From OMII01 sp947467385 (GTDB taxonomy: Bacteria; Bdellovibrionota_C; UBA2361; OMII01): a stretch of DNA of 64,000 bases. The stretch lies in contig JBIKLA010000006.1 in the NCBI GenBank assembly GCA_044360075.1, positions 62,001 to 126,000 of the forward strand, given 5' to 3'. Shown in pieces: positions 32,297 to 41,437 of this stretch; positions within the stretch are counted from its first letter, which is position 1; every line of letters starts with the position of its first letter. The notes below the pieces were generated by a model. That model was given only the letters and a program-made list of their open reading frames with translations, was not told the origin of the DNA and ran no database searches. The translations under genes were made by a program, and so were the position numbers.

Positions 32297-35200
32297 ATGA
32301 CTAAACAACGTCTTCAAACGAGTGGGCTTCTAGCCATATGTATAGTGTTTATGGTGTATCCCCTCGCGCATGTGCTGTTGCGCGCGTTTTTTGCGGACGG
32401 CGCCCCGTCGCTCGCCTTTTTCCGCGTGATGGCCGACACGGAGTTCTACCGCGAGGTGATCTTTAACAGCCTCAACCTGGCGATAATCGTCACCCTGCTC
32501 ACCTCTGCACTCGGCTATCCCCTTGCGTTTGTCCTGGCGCGCTACAAGCTGCCGGCGAGCGGCTTAATCCATTCGGCACTGCTTCTTCCGCTCGTAGTGC
32601 CTCCCTTCGTCGGCGTTTTGGGGGTGCGCCAACTCTTTAGCAGGTTCGGCACCGTAAATGTGATTCTGATGGACCTGGGCATCGTCGAGAGCCCCGTGGA
32701 CTGGCTGGGCGGAGGGGGCGTTGTTGGTATTATCGCGCTCCAGACGCTTCACCTCGTGCCGATCCTATACCTGAGCCTGCGCGCCTCCCTTCAGAACACC
32801 CACATCACGCTTGAGGAGGCGGCTCTCATGAGCGGGGCGAGCAGACTCGCCGTTGTGCGCAAGATCATCCTTCCACTGTCCCTCCCCGGCTGGTTCGCGG
32901 GCGCCACCCTGGTCTTCATCGGGAGCTTCACAGACCTCGGGACGCCGCTCATCTTCGAGTACCGCAAAACGATCTCGGTGCAGATCTACAATATGCTCAC
33001 CGACCTCAACGAGAACCCCGTCGGCTACTCGTTCGTTGTCTTCACCTGCGTCCTCAGCGTGTCACTCTTTCTTCTCTCCAAGGTTTCGCTCCTGAGGGGC
33101 AGCTTCGCCTCCACTGGCCGGGGGATTGAGCAGCAGCTAGCGCGGCCCCTCTCTGCGTCGGCGCGGGCCGTAATCCTCTCAGCCCTCGCCCTCTACCTTG
33201 CACTAGCGCTGCTGCCGCAAGCATCGCTTGTTCTTCTTTCGCTCTCCGGCGACTGGTTCATGACAGCCCTTCCATCCGCATGGACACTGCATCACTTCCG
33301 CGAGGTGCTCAACCATCCGATCACCGCGCACAGCCTCATTACGAGCCTGTGGCTCAGCCTCGTTGCAAGCGCGCTGACAGTCGTAGTCGGATTTCTAATG
33401 GCCTCTATCGTCGTACGCGGGCGGGGCCCCATGCGCACAATTATGGAGGCCTTCTCGATCATCCCGCTGGCCGTGCCAGGCATCGTGTTTGCCTTCGGGT
33501 ACGCCGGCGGATTCGCCGGCACGCCGCTCGATAACCGCATTAATCCCTTTCCCCTTCTCATCGCCGCTTACATGATACGGCGCCTGCCTGCGATGGTGCG
33601 CTCCGCGTCGGCAGGCCTGGAGGAGGCGAGCAGGTCGCTTGAGGAAGCGGGGCTTATGGTTGGCGCCTCGCCATTCGCCGTGACCCGCCACATCGTCTTT
33701 CCCCTTATCGGGCGGCACATCCTCGTGGGCGCGCTCCTGACCTTCGCGTACTCGATGATCGAGGTGAGCGACGGCCTTCTGCTTGCGCTAGAGGAGCGCT
33801 TCTACCCGGTCTCAAAGGCGATATATGCCCTAATGGGGCGGCCGGATGGCATGGAGCTCGCGGCGGCGCTAGGCGTCATCGTTATGCTCATCATGATGGC
33901 CTGCTTCTATGGCACCGAGCTCATCTCTCGGCGAGGCGCAGCGCGGCGTACCGCAGCGGCCCTGGCGACCCTCCTTTTGCTTTTTCCTGCCGCAGCACGC
34001 GCCGATGAGGACGAGGTTGTGATAGTGAGCTCGCACTGGGAGGGGATGAAGCGCGAGTTCGAGTGGGCCTTCACCAACCACTACCGCGAGCGCACCGGCC
34101 GCACCGTGGCGATTCGCTGGCTCGACCTTGGGGGCTCGTCGGATATCGTGAAATACCTCAAGGGGCAATTTAAGCGAGATCCCAAAGACGTTGGCGTAGA
34201 CCTCATGTTCAGCGGGGGCCCGGACATCTTCCTGGACCTGAAGGAGAGCGGCATGCTTGCCCCCGCGACGGTCGATGCGGGCATCCTTACGCATATCCCT
34301 CAGTCAATCTCAGGCGTCCCGCTCTACGACCCGGACCATTATTGGTTTTCTGCAGCATTGAGCACCTTCGGTATCGTCTACAACAAGGTGGCGATCGAGA
34401 GGCTCAAGCTACCAACGCCAACAGCCTGGGCGGATCTCGCCAAGGCCGAATACTTCGGCAAGGTCGGCGCCGGCGATCCGCGCAAGAGTGGCAGCATGCA
34501 TGCCATGTATGAGGTGATCCTGCAGGGTTACGGCTGGGAAGCCGGCTGGAAGCTCCTGCAGCACATAGCCTCGAATGTGAGAAACTTTTCCGGCGGCGCG
34601 AGCCAGGTAGGAAAGGAGGTCGCGGCGGCAGAGATTATCGTAGGGATTGCGATAGACACCTACGGCGCGGACGTAATTCGACGCTTCGGCGCTGACCGTA
34701 TTGGGTTCGTTGTTCCGCAGGACTACCCGGCGATTAACGGCGACGGAATCGGAATCATTCGCAACGCGCCCCACCCACAGCTCGCGAGCTCTTTCATAGA
34801 GTTCGTGCTCTCGGAGGCGGGACAGAAGCTCTTTTATGCCAAACGTGGAGAGCCCGGAGGGCCGCGCAAGTACGAGCTCGGGAAGCTTCCTGTTTTGCCG
34901 AGCCTCTACGGGACCATCGCTCCTTCAACGGTAGTGAATCTCAATCCTTTTACGATGCCCAACGTGCTTCTCTACCGCGCGGACGTGGCTGCGAAGCGCT
35001 GGAACCTGGTTAACGACCTCTTCGGGGCCTTCATTATGGACTCGCATGACACCCTCGTGCAGCGGGCAGCCCTCTCGCCAGCAGGATCCCCCGCTACCTT
35101 CGGGATTCCGGTATCCGAGTCGGAGGCAGCGCGGCTCCTCGAAAAGGGGGCGTGGGGAGCGGATGCTACAGCTCGCAGCGAGAAGCTTCGGGAGTGGGGC

Positions 35201-35323
35201 TCTGTAGCGCGCGCGGGGTCCCGCTCGGCCCTTAGCCGCCTGGCGTGGCTACCCTCGACACTACTGGCATGTCTGCTATGCCTGGCCGTCCTGAGGCGGC
35301 TCTTTCGCCTTTCGTTTCGGTAG
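32297..35323 (+). CDS. Fused ABC transporter: two permease units plus periplasmic binding protein
   Basis: 1008 residues from ATG 32297. Residues ~10-275: first permease unit with EAA loop (LEEAALMSGASRLAVVRKIILPLSLPG trimmed to key residues EAA...G...P). Residues ~290-545: second unit with EEAGLMVGAS...IVFPL. This is the FbpB-type double permease. A further hydrophobic segment (LATLLLLFPAAARA, ~556-569) then leads into a ~380-residue substrate-binding domain (EVVIVSSHWEGMKREFEWAF..., LMFSGGPDIFLDLKESGML, FGIVYNK, INGDGIGI), similar to ferric/spermidine family binding proteins. A C-terminal helix (~980-1000) may anchor it. Normally the binding protein is a separate gene. The frame is uninterrupted. 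Confidence 0.88.
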   Translation: MTKQRLQTSGLLAICIVFMVYPLAHVLLRAFFADGAPSLAFFRVMADTEFYREVIFNSLNLAIIVTLLTSALGYPLAFVLARYKLPASGLIHSALLLPLVVPPFVGVLGVRQLFSRFGTVNVILMDLGIVESPVDWLGGGGVVGIIALQTLHLVPILYLSLRASLQNTHITLEEAALMSGASRLAVVRKIILPLSLPGWFAGATLVFIGSFTDLGTPLIFEYRKTISVQIYNMLTDLNENPVGYSFVVFTCVLSVSLFLLSKVSLLRGSFASTGRGIEQQLARPLSASARAVILSALALYLALALLPQASLVLLSLSGDWFMTALPSAWTLHHFREVLNHPITAHSLITSLWLSLVASALTVVVGFLMASIVVRGRGPMRTIMEAFSIIPLAVPGIVFAFGYAGGFAGTPLDNRINPFPLLIAAYMIRRLPAMVRSASAGLEEASRSLEEAGLMVGASPFAVTRHIVFPLIGRHILVGALLTFAYSMIEVSDGLLLALEERFYPVSKAIYALMGRPDGMELAAALGVIVMLIMMACFYGTELISRRGAARRTAAALATLLLLFPAAARADEDEVVIVSSHWEGMKREFEWAFTNHYRERTGRTVAIRWLDLGGSSDIVKYLKGQFKRDPKDVGVDLMFSGGPDIFLDLKESGMLAPATVDAGILTHIPQSISGVPLYDPDHYWFSAALSTFGIVYNKVAIERLKLPTPTAWADLAKAEYFGKVGAGDPRKSGSMHAMYEVILQGYGWEAGWKLLQHIASNVRNFSGGASQVGKEVAAAEIIVGIAIDTYGADVIRRFGADRIGFVVPQDYPAINGDGIGIIRNAPHPQLASSFIEFVLSEAGQKLFYAKRGEPGGPRKYELGKLPVLPSLYGTIAPSTVVNLNPFTMPNVLLYRADVAAKRWNLVNDLFGAFIMDSHDTLVQRAALSPAGSPATFGIPVSESEAARLLEKGAWGADATARSEKLREWGSVARAGSRSALSRLAWLPSTLLACLLCLAVLRRLFRLSFR

Positions 35324-35389
35324 TCGAGAAACTTCCTGTTTACACTTCCGAACTCTATCTCCGTCTAGTCACTTTTTAGCGGAGCTCAC

Positions 35390-36115
35390 ATGAACTCGGT
35401 CAACTCCATCACCGGCTGCCTCGCACAAAAGTCGCTCGTGCTCGACGATGCAAGCTCGGATCCTGGAAGCCCGGCGCTCGTCGTAGGTTTTGGGCAGGGC
35501 ACCTTTGACGCTGAGGGTAGTGAGCAACCCGGTCCGTATTTTTCGCGCACAATCCACTGGCCAGGAGGGGCGAGTGGGGTCACGATAGGGCGTGGGTATG
35601 ACATGGGTAGCAGGACCCAGGCGCAGGTTGTGCGCGAGCTGATAAGCGCGGGGATGGATACCTGTGATGCGCAACGGCTATCTCAGGCGGCGGGGCTGCG
35701 GGGACAGGGCGCGCAGTTGTTTTTTCGTCGCGAACGCCAGAATTCACCACTCATGCCGCTCGGTGTTCAGAAGGCGCTGTTCGAGGTCGTCACCACCGCT
35801 GAAACGGTAGCGGACATACAGCGAATATTTAAGAAGCCCGACGTAGCGGCGAAGTACGGCGAGGTTTCGTGGGCAAGCCTGCCAACGCCCGTTCAGGAGA
35901 TCGTGTTCGACTTGCGCTATCGTGGCGATTACACCCCGCGCACCCGAGAGCTCATTCAGCCACTGCTCGTCGCGGGAGACACGGCGGGGCTACAGAAGGT
36001 AATGCTCGACACAGATCTGTGGAGGGGGTTCAACGTGCCCGAGGGGCGAATAAGGGCCCGAACCGAAATGGCACAGCGCCTAGAGGTCAACACCGATGCC
36101 GAGCGACTCCCGTAG
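35390..36115 (+). CDS. Pesticin-like muramidase
   Basis: 241 residues with a GGAG ribosome site. The N-terminal domain has FDAEGSE (E42), then HWPGGASGVTIGRGYDMG (T65, D71). The spacing E-22-T-5-D equals that of the catalytic Glu178/Thr201/Asp207 of the pesticin lysozyme domain as I recall it, and GVT.G.GYD.G is the hallmark of this lysozyme-like group. It would cleave the peptidoglycan glycan backbone. There is no signal peptide or membrane helix, so it needs lysis, a secretion machine or an unconventional route to reach the wall. A 75-residue gene overlaps its 3' end on the other strand; a lytic transglycosylase follows. Confidence 0.75.
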   Translation: MNSVNSITGCLAQKSLVLDDASSDPGSPALVVGFGQGTFDAEGSEQPGPYFSRTIHWPGGASGVTIGRGYDMGSRTQAQVVRELISAGMDTCDAQRLSQAAGLRGQGAQLFFRRERQNSPLMPLGVQKALFEVVTTAETVADIQRIFKKPDVAAKYGEVSWASLPTPVQEIVFDLRYRGDYTPRTRELIQPLLVAGDTAGLQKVMLDTDLWRGFNVPEGRIRARTEMAQRLEVNTDAERLP

Positions 36116-36307
36116 GGCGCGCTCAAGCTCCTTGTGCTTTTTAATATCCTTGAGGCGCGAGTTGAAGAGTGACCAGAAGAGCGGCTGCGGCAGCCGCTCG
36201 CGATCTTTAGCCAGTCGCAGCACGGTGTCCTTGAGGTTTTCAATGTCGCGGGCCGTAGCAGACCGCTCAGGGACATCGATTGGCCCTTCATCATCGTGAT
36301 CCGTCAT
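36080..36307 (-). CDS. Small charged helical protein
   Basis: 75 residues: an acidic start (MTDHDDEGPIDVPE), then a long amphipathic helical region (ARDIENLKDTVLRLAKDRERLPQPLFWSLFNSRLKDIKKHKELERALRESLG). Its last 36 nt are antisense to the 3' end of the muramidase gene. It looks real by composition, with a coiled-coil-like heptad pattern, but no family is recognised. It need not be an immunity protein, since it is on the other strand. Confidence 0.6.
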   Translation of the reverse strand: MTDHDDEGPIDVPERSATARDIENLKDTVLRLAKDRERLPQPLFWSLFNSRLKDIKKHKELERALRESLGIGVDL

Positions 36308-36385
36308 CCTTCGATTGTAGCCCCTTCAGGCCTAACGGTCGAGGATAAAATCCTCCGCAGCGAGTGAGCCTAGGAGCAGCTTTTG

Positions 36386-37462
36386 CTATCCGACAGCGCG
36401 CATCGGCTGAGGCTCTCCTCGCCACCGCCTGTAGTCGTTCAGAATCTTGACGGCATACCGCATAACCTCTCCCGGAATTCGGCGCTTGCCCATCCCCGCC
36501 ATCTGGACATGCCCAGGGCCCCAGTTGTAGGCAACGAGCGTCATTACCTTATCACCGTTGTAACCCGCCTCAAGCTCCTTGAGGTACGCAATTCCCAGCT
36601 TAAGGTTCTGCTCGCTGTCGTGGAGCTGAAGCCTCTGTATGCTGTGCTTTCCTGCTAGCCACTTTCCGGTAGCGGGCATTATTTGCATAAGGCCGCGCGC
36701 TCCCACGTGCGAGCGCGCCATCGTATTGAACATGCTTTCAGACTTAATTACCGCTGCAACAAAAAGCGGATCGTAGCCCTGCGCCTCGCTCTCACGAACG
36801 ATGCGTGCCGCAAGCTGCTTTGGGTCGCCACCCTTCGGCGCGTAATACTTAATGATTCCCTCAACACGAAGCGTCATGGCCCCGGCGCGCCGTTTGGCGC
36901 CAAGCTCACCCAGCCGAGACGACTCAGCGCGAGATGCCTCCTGTTTCGGCGACTCCGCCCAGAGAACGGTGCGCTGAAGAGCCGCTTGCTCAGGCTGCGG
37001 CGCGCCGAAGCGCTCAGGGACGTACTCATAAACCGACCGATCGAAGGTCGCGTTTGAGTAATGCGCCGCCACCTCCTTGGCCTGTGATAGAAGTGAGGCC
37101 CGGGAGCCGGCAGCTGCTTGCGCCGCGTAAGGATCGTGTGAAAGAGGCTCATGATACAGGGGCGTGGAGCTGGCATAGGCTGCGGCACCGGCGAAGGCGA
37201 TCACAGCGCACAGGTAGCCAAGCCGGTTATTGGACCTGCTGCGTGGCCCGGCGTGGGTGGGCTCAACGATGTCATCGTTTGCGGGGGTGCGTGGTGTCGC
37301 CCTCAGCGCAGCCCCGGAGACGCTCAGGATGCGCCCGGTTGGCGCTACTGCCAACTGGCCCTCGGGGGGGCGGTTACCGAACTGGGTCAATATAATCTGT
37401 TCCACGCATCCCCATATCCGGCTAAGACGGGAAGTCGCTTCAAACGAACTTTGCAACACCAC
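36386..37462 (-). CDS. Lytic transglycosylase (SLT domain), membrane anchored
   Basis: 358 residues as read. A membrane helix at ~80-97 (RLGYLCAVIAFAGAAAYAS) is followed by a ~95-residue linker and the SLT domain (~200-345): catalytic E242 in AAVIKSESMFNTMARS, then GARGLMQIMPATG and MTLVAYNWGPG, the usual family blocks. It cleaves murein with 1,6-anhydro product formation, in the periplasm. The first ~70 residues before the helix look poorly ordered, so the true start may be further downstream. Confidence 0.88.
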   Translation of the reverse strand: MVLQSSFEATSRLSRIWGCVEQIILTQFGNRPPEGQLAVAPTGRILSVSGAALRATPRTPANDDIVEPTHAGPRSRSNNRLGYLCAVIAFAGAAAYASSTPLYHEPLSHDPYAAQAAAGSRASLLSQAKEVAAHYSNATFDRSVYEYVPERFGAPQPEQAALQRTVLWAESPKQEASRAESSRLGELGAKRRAGAMTLRVEGIIKYYAPKGGDPKQLAARIVRESEAQGYDPLFVAAVIKSESMFNTMARSHVGARGLMQIMPATGKWLAGKHSIQRLQLHDSEQNLKLGIAYLKELEAGYNGDKVMTLVAYNWGPGHVQMAGMGKRRIPGEVMRYAVKILNDYRRWRGEPQPMRAVG

Positions 37463-37500
37463 CTCTAACCAATTGAACTCAGGTTGGTTGGTGAAATATT

Positions 37501-40434
37501 CTACCCAAGGAGGGCCCGGAGTTCGGTCGGTGAGAGCCCCACCTCACTGCGCTCCCCTATGGCGTCCTGAGAGAGCGCCCGTTTGCGCGCTTGAAGCGCA
37601 AGGATCCGCTCCTCCACGGTATCCCGAGCAACGAGCCGGTGGACTATCACGGGGTTCTCCTGGCCAATGCGATAGGCTCGGTCGGCTGCTTGGTCCTCAG
37701 CCGCTGGGTTCCACCACGGGTCAACGATGTAGACATGGTCGGCCGCTGTGAGTGTAAGCCCAAGGCCCCCAGCCTTGAGGCTCAGCAGCATCAGGTCTGG
37801 CCCATCGGACCGCTGGAACGACTCTACGATATCACCGCGCCCCTCGGTCGAGCCATCTATGCGCACAAAGCTTAAGCCCTCCTCGCGGAGCCTCGGTTCG
37901 ATGAGGTCAAGCAGCGAAGTCCACTGCGAAAAGACCAAAGAGCGGTGGCCCTGATCGCGCGAATTCCTGAGCGACTCAAGCAGCAGCTCCACCTTGCTTG
38001 ACCGCGAATCGGTGAGGCCGGGCACAAGCGCGCAGTGACAACACGCCTGCCGAAGCCGCAGCAGGGCTTCCAGCACCGAGAGCGCGTTGGCCCCGCCATC
38101 GGCATATCGGTCAGCCTGCGCGCGCGCACCGGCCAGGACTGAGCCGTACACTGCACGCTCCGCCTCGCTGAGCTCGCACTCCAGGACCACCTCGGTCTTT
38201 GGCGGAAGCTCGGTGGCAACATCCCTCTTGAGGCGCCGCAGCACAAATGGAGACACGCGGCGCTTCAGCTCCCGCGCCCTCTCGGTGCTGCCTGCCACAA
38301 TGGGAGCGGCGAACTCACGCTCAAATTCGGCGCGCGATCCCAGCAGTCCGGGCTGGAGGAAGTGAAACTGGCTCCACAGGTCACTCAATGAGTTCTCGAT
38401 CGGCGTACCACTGAGGCTGATGCGAAAGCTGCTCTTAAGCCGAAAAGCTGCCCGAGCTACCTGGCTGTCGGGATTGCGGATCGTTTGAGACTCGTCGAGT
38501 ATCACCGCGTCCCACTCAAGGCTGCTCAGTGTCTCAATGTCGAGCCTCATGATGGCGTACGACGTGAGGATGACATCGGCGCCATCGCCGAGGCTGCGGC
38601 TAGGCCCGTGATAGAGGGAGGTCGATAGGCCTGGCCTAAACCGAGAGACCTGCTCACGCCAGCTTGAAAGCACCGAAGTCGGCGCCACAATCAGCGTGCG
38701 AGGCCGCACAACGCACAGTGCCTGGAGGGTCTTTCCAAGACCCATGTCGTCTGCCAAGAGCCCGCACAGCTCATGCTCCCGAAGAAACGAAAGCCATGCC
38801 ACGCCCCGCTCCTGGTAGCCGCGCAGCGTTGCCGTGAGCCCCTCGGGCAGGATCGCTAACGGAAGCTGCTCGACCTGTGCAAGTCCCCGCATGAGCCGCT
38901 CAAAGTAAGGAGGCGCCTCACCGCCAAGACTCTCGTGGATGGCCTGTACGTCAGCTAGAAGCCTCTGCATCGGCCGAACCGCCCCCGACCCATCTGCTTT
39001 GGCTGCCAGGATGCGCTCAAGAATATCGCGGTGCTCAGCCATCCAGCCAGCCGGAAGGGTTCCCCACCGGCCAGACTCACGGTCAGCACCCTCGACCTGC
39101 ACAAACGGCTGTCCCGCGCGCAGGGCTGCGAGGGCCTGCGATAGCGGCACCCGCGCCCCACTCTGCCCAACAAACTCAATAGTAGCCTCGCGACCGTCTC
39201 CAGCGAGCACCGGCTTGAGCTCGTGCGTCGGGGAAAAGAGGCGGGCCGCGTCCCCACTCACCTCCCACGACTGCAGCTGACCGGCGAAGCGCGCCGCCGA
39301 GGCACCAGAAAACACCTTTGCCTCATTAAGCCGAAGCATGAGGCGCCCGTTGAGCTCGCGCTCAAGCCGGGACTCCTCAAGTGAGTCCCGCACCGGAATT
39401 TCGCGCTGTGAGCTCAGGCGAAGCTGCCCCGCCCGCACCTCGGCGATAGGCGGGTCACCGTAGACAAGATGGGGAATAACGGTCAGCTGCTCGCCAGCCT
39501 CGTCTGAGACCGTCTCAATTACGATACGAGGCTTAATCGTCCGTGCGCGCGGAAATTTTCGGCTGTCGAACCGCACCTGGGCCTTGGCCTGAAGGGCAGG
39601 AATGAGGCGTGACGCGAGCGCCACCCCCTCCGACTCCGGGTACGCCGTGCCCTTTCCCGACAGGAGCTGCACCTCGTCATGAGAGAGGGCGCTATCCTCA
39701 ACTGAGTACAGCACCTGGTCGCGCAGCGCCGCCCCGTTTCCGAACACCTCGCCTGTTCCAACCGGAAACTCCCTCCGAACACGGTACCCTTGAGCATCGT
39801 CCTCAACGACGACGATCGGCACGAGCGCTTCTGCAGCCACAGTCACCGGCGAGCCGTCCAATTCAACAAAATGCACCCGCGACAGCGCGCGCAGAAGCAT
39901 CCCCAGATTCCGCGGAGGCAGAACACCCTCCTTCGCCCCCACGAGCACATGGTCGAGAAGCCTTTCATCCTCCGAAACCGCTGCTGACACCCCCTGCCTC
40001 TTGAGGCCCTCAAGGGCGACAGCCAGGGCTCCCCGAACCGGGACTATGCGATCTCCTATCCGCAGCTCGCGCGCGAAGCTAAGGCGCCCCTCTTCCCGCT
40101 TAAACGTATGAACCACCCTCGCGCTGGATCCGAGCGCCGGTCGCTTGGCATCCCGGCCAACCTTGCCCTGCCGAACGGCAAGGATGGCCGCAATCACATG
40201 CCGGCACGGGTCCTCATCGGAGCCACAATCGCACTGCCAGGCCTCATTGGACTCGGAGAGCGTAACAGTGACCGTCTTGTCCCGCGCCCCCTGGAGCATG
40301 CGAAAGAGCCGATCGTCAGAGTGTGGCGCGGGCAGCTCGTGAATCTCGGCGTTGCGCGCCAGCTCCACACCCGCCGACCAGGTGGCGGGCGACGCCAACT
40401 CGCGCACGGTCGCAAAGAGCCGCTCCATAGCCAC
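37501..40434 (-). CDS. SNF2-family helicase with N-terminal SWIM zinc finger
   Basis: 977 residues from GTG 40434 (ATG at 40428 is equally possible). The SWIM zinc finger is C68-x-C70-x6-C77-x-H79 (WQCDCGSDEDPCRHV). A ~450-residue beta-rich region follows, then the helicase: ADDMGLGKT at 561-569, DESQ at 647-650, LSGTPIENSLSDLWSQFHF, and C-lobe IDGSTEGRGD...LSLKAGGLGLTLTAADHV and DRAYRIGQ. Bacterial SWIM-SNF2 proteins of this size are widespread but their DNA task is poorly defined. Its GTG overlaps the stop of the dus gene by 1 nt, so translation is coupled. Confidence 0.92.
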   Translation of the reverse strand: MAMERLFATVRELASPATWSAGVELARNAEIHELPAPHSDDRLFRMLQGARDKTVTVTLSESNEAWQCDCGSDEDPCRHVIAAILAVRQGKVGRDAKRPALGSSARVVHTFKREEGRLSFARELRIGDRIVPVRGALAVALEGLKRQGVSAAVSEDERLLDHVLVGAKEGVLPPRNLGMLLRALSRVHFVELDGSPVTVAAEALVPIVVVEDDAQGYRVRREFPVGTGEVFGNGAALRDQVLYSVEDSALSHDEVQLLSGKGTAYPESEGVALASRLIPALQAKAQVRFDSRKFPRARTIKPRIVIETVSDEAGEQLTVIPHLVYGDPPIAEVRAGQLRLSSQREIPVRDSLEESRLERELNGRLMLRLNEAKVFSGASAARFAGQLQSWEVSGDAARLFSPTHELKPVLAGDGREATIEFVGQSGARVPLSQALAALRAGQPFVQVEGADRESGRWGTLPAGWMAEHRDILERILAAKADGSGAVRPMQRLLADVQAIHESLGGEAPPYFERLMRGLAQVEQLPLAILPEGLTATLRGYQERGVAWLSFLREHELCGLLADDMGLGKTLQALCVVRPRTLIVAPTSVLSSWREQVSRFRPGLSTSLYHGPSRSLGDGADVILTSYAIMRLDIETLSSLEWDAVILDESQTIRNPDSQVARAAFRLKSSFRISLSGTPIENSLSDLWSQFHFLQPGLLGSRAEFEREFAAPIVAGSTERARELKRRVSPFVLRRLKRDVATELPPKTEVVLECELSEAERAVYGSVLAGARAQADRYADGGANALSVLEALLRLRQACCHCALVPGLTDSRSSKVELLLESLRNSRDQGHRSLVFSQWTSLLDLIEPRLREEGLSFVRIDGSTEGRGDIVESFQRSDGPDLMLLSLKAGGLGLTLTAADHVYIVDPWWNPAAEDQAADRAYRIGQENPVIVHRLVARDTVEERILALQARKRALSQDAIGERSEVGLSPTELRALLG

Positions 40435-41435
40435 TATGCCGCAAGGCGGGCTGTTCCCGCTGACGGCTCCTGGGTGCGAATGGCAGCCACCAACTCAGCG
40501 CTTGAGAGCGAACACTTGACGCGGTCGAACCACGGAACGGCGCGCCGCTTGTGCGCGTAGTTGAGCCACTGCTTCATGCGGGCGGTCGTGCGCCGGTCAG
40601 CCTCCTGTGCGGTGCGGGACTCGCGCGCCAGCGCCTCGACCACCCCGAGCCAGGTAAGCCCTGCGCCCTCGCTCAGCCCGATCGCTTCGATTCCAAGATA
40701 GCGCGCACACTCGGAAACCAGGGTCAGGCTTGAGAGCGCCCCCCTGCCCAGCATGAAATGGCGGGCACCGCTCTGCTCCTCGCAGCGCTTGAGGTCATCC
40801 AGGTTCCAGATCTCGCCGTTCGCAACAACCGGGATTGAGAGGTTGCGGCGAACGGCACCGATTGGCTCCCAGTAGGCGGGTGGCGTATAGCCCTGCATGC
40901 GGGTTCGCCCGTGGATTGTAATCCACGACGCTCCACCGCGAGCGGCGCGCTCCGCATTCACGATAACAGCCGATGGATCGTCCCAGCCCAGCCGAAGCTT
41001 TGCCGAAACCGGCAGGTGGCTGGGCACGGCCGAGCGCACAGCGCCCACGATCTTCTCGATCCTTTCCGGGTACTTGAGGAGCGTTGCGCCGCCGTCGTGC
41101 CGGTTAACCGTGGGGGCTGGGCAGCCGAAGTTAAGGTCGATACCTGCAGCACCAGCCTCAATCGCTCGCTCGGCCGAGCGAGCCATGACTTCCGGATCCC
41201 CGCCGAGAAGCTGCAGCTGGACCGCCGCGCCACTCGCAGTGCGGCAGCTGTCGCAAAGCTCCGGCATTGAACGCCTAAAGACATGCAGCGGCGGGACGAT
41301 TCCCGAGATGCGCAGGAACTCAGTGACGCAATACGAGAACGGCATGATGCCGCTGAGGATGCGCCGCATGAGGTGGTCTGTCACCCCGTCCATCGGGGCG
41401 AGCACGAGCGCGGGCTTTTCCGCCTCGATAAACAT
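40434..41435 (-). CDS. dus: tRNA-dihydrouridine synthase
   Basis: 333 residues. FMN-dependent reduction of uridine in tRNA. LVLAPMDGVTD at the N-terminus, catalytic C105 in GIDLNFGCPAPTVNRHDGG, FMN-binding SAKLRLGWDD and ITIHGRTRMQGYTPPAYWEPI, and IPVVANGEIWNLDDL. The C-terminal helical domain (~250-333) recognises tRNA. The GDPEVMA and PAPTVN wording is closest to the DusC/DusB-like bacterial enzymes; the exact position class is uncertain. Two nt upstream lies a DUF3298 lipoprotein gene, one nt downstream the SWIM helicase. Confidence 0.94.
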   Translation of the reverse strand: MFIEAEKPALVLAPMDGVTDHLMRRILSGIMPFSYCVTEFLRISGIVPPLHVFRRSMPELCDSCRTASGAAVQLQLLGGDPEVMARSAERAIEAGAAGIDLNFGCPAPTVNRHDGGATLLKYPERIEKIVGAVRSAVPSHLPVSAKLRLGWDDPSAVIVNAERAARGGASWITIHGRTRMQGYTPPAYWEPIGAVRRNLSIPVVANGEIWNLDDLKRCEEQSGARHFMLGRGALSSLTLVSECARYLGIEAIGLSEGAGLTWLGVVEALARESRTAQEADRRTTARMKQWLNYAHKRRAVPWFDRVKCSLSSAELVAAIRTQEPSAGTARLAA

Positions 41436-41437
41436 CG

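Noticed and set aside
36080..36307. Immunity gene for the pesticin-like muramidase
   Set aside because: Opposite strand, overlapping tails, no signal peptide, and no inhibitor-like pattern.
37463..37490. tRNA D-arm-like sequence on the minus strand (GTTCAATTGGTTAGAGG)
   Set aside because: No matching acceptor stem, anticodon arm or GGTTCRANTCC T-arm follows at the right distance.
27814..40434. Defence island reading of the two SNF2 helicases
   Set aside because: No nuclease, methylase, toxin or other defence gene in between; the neighbours are transporters and wall enzymes.
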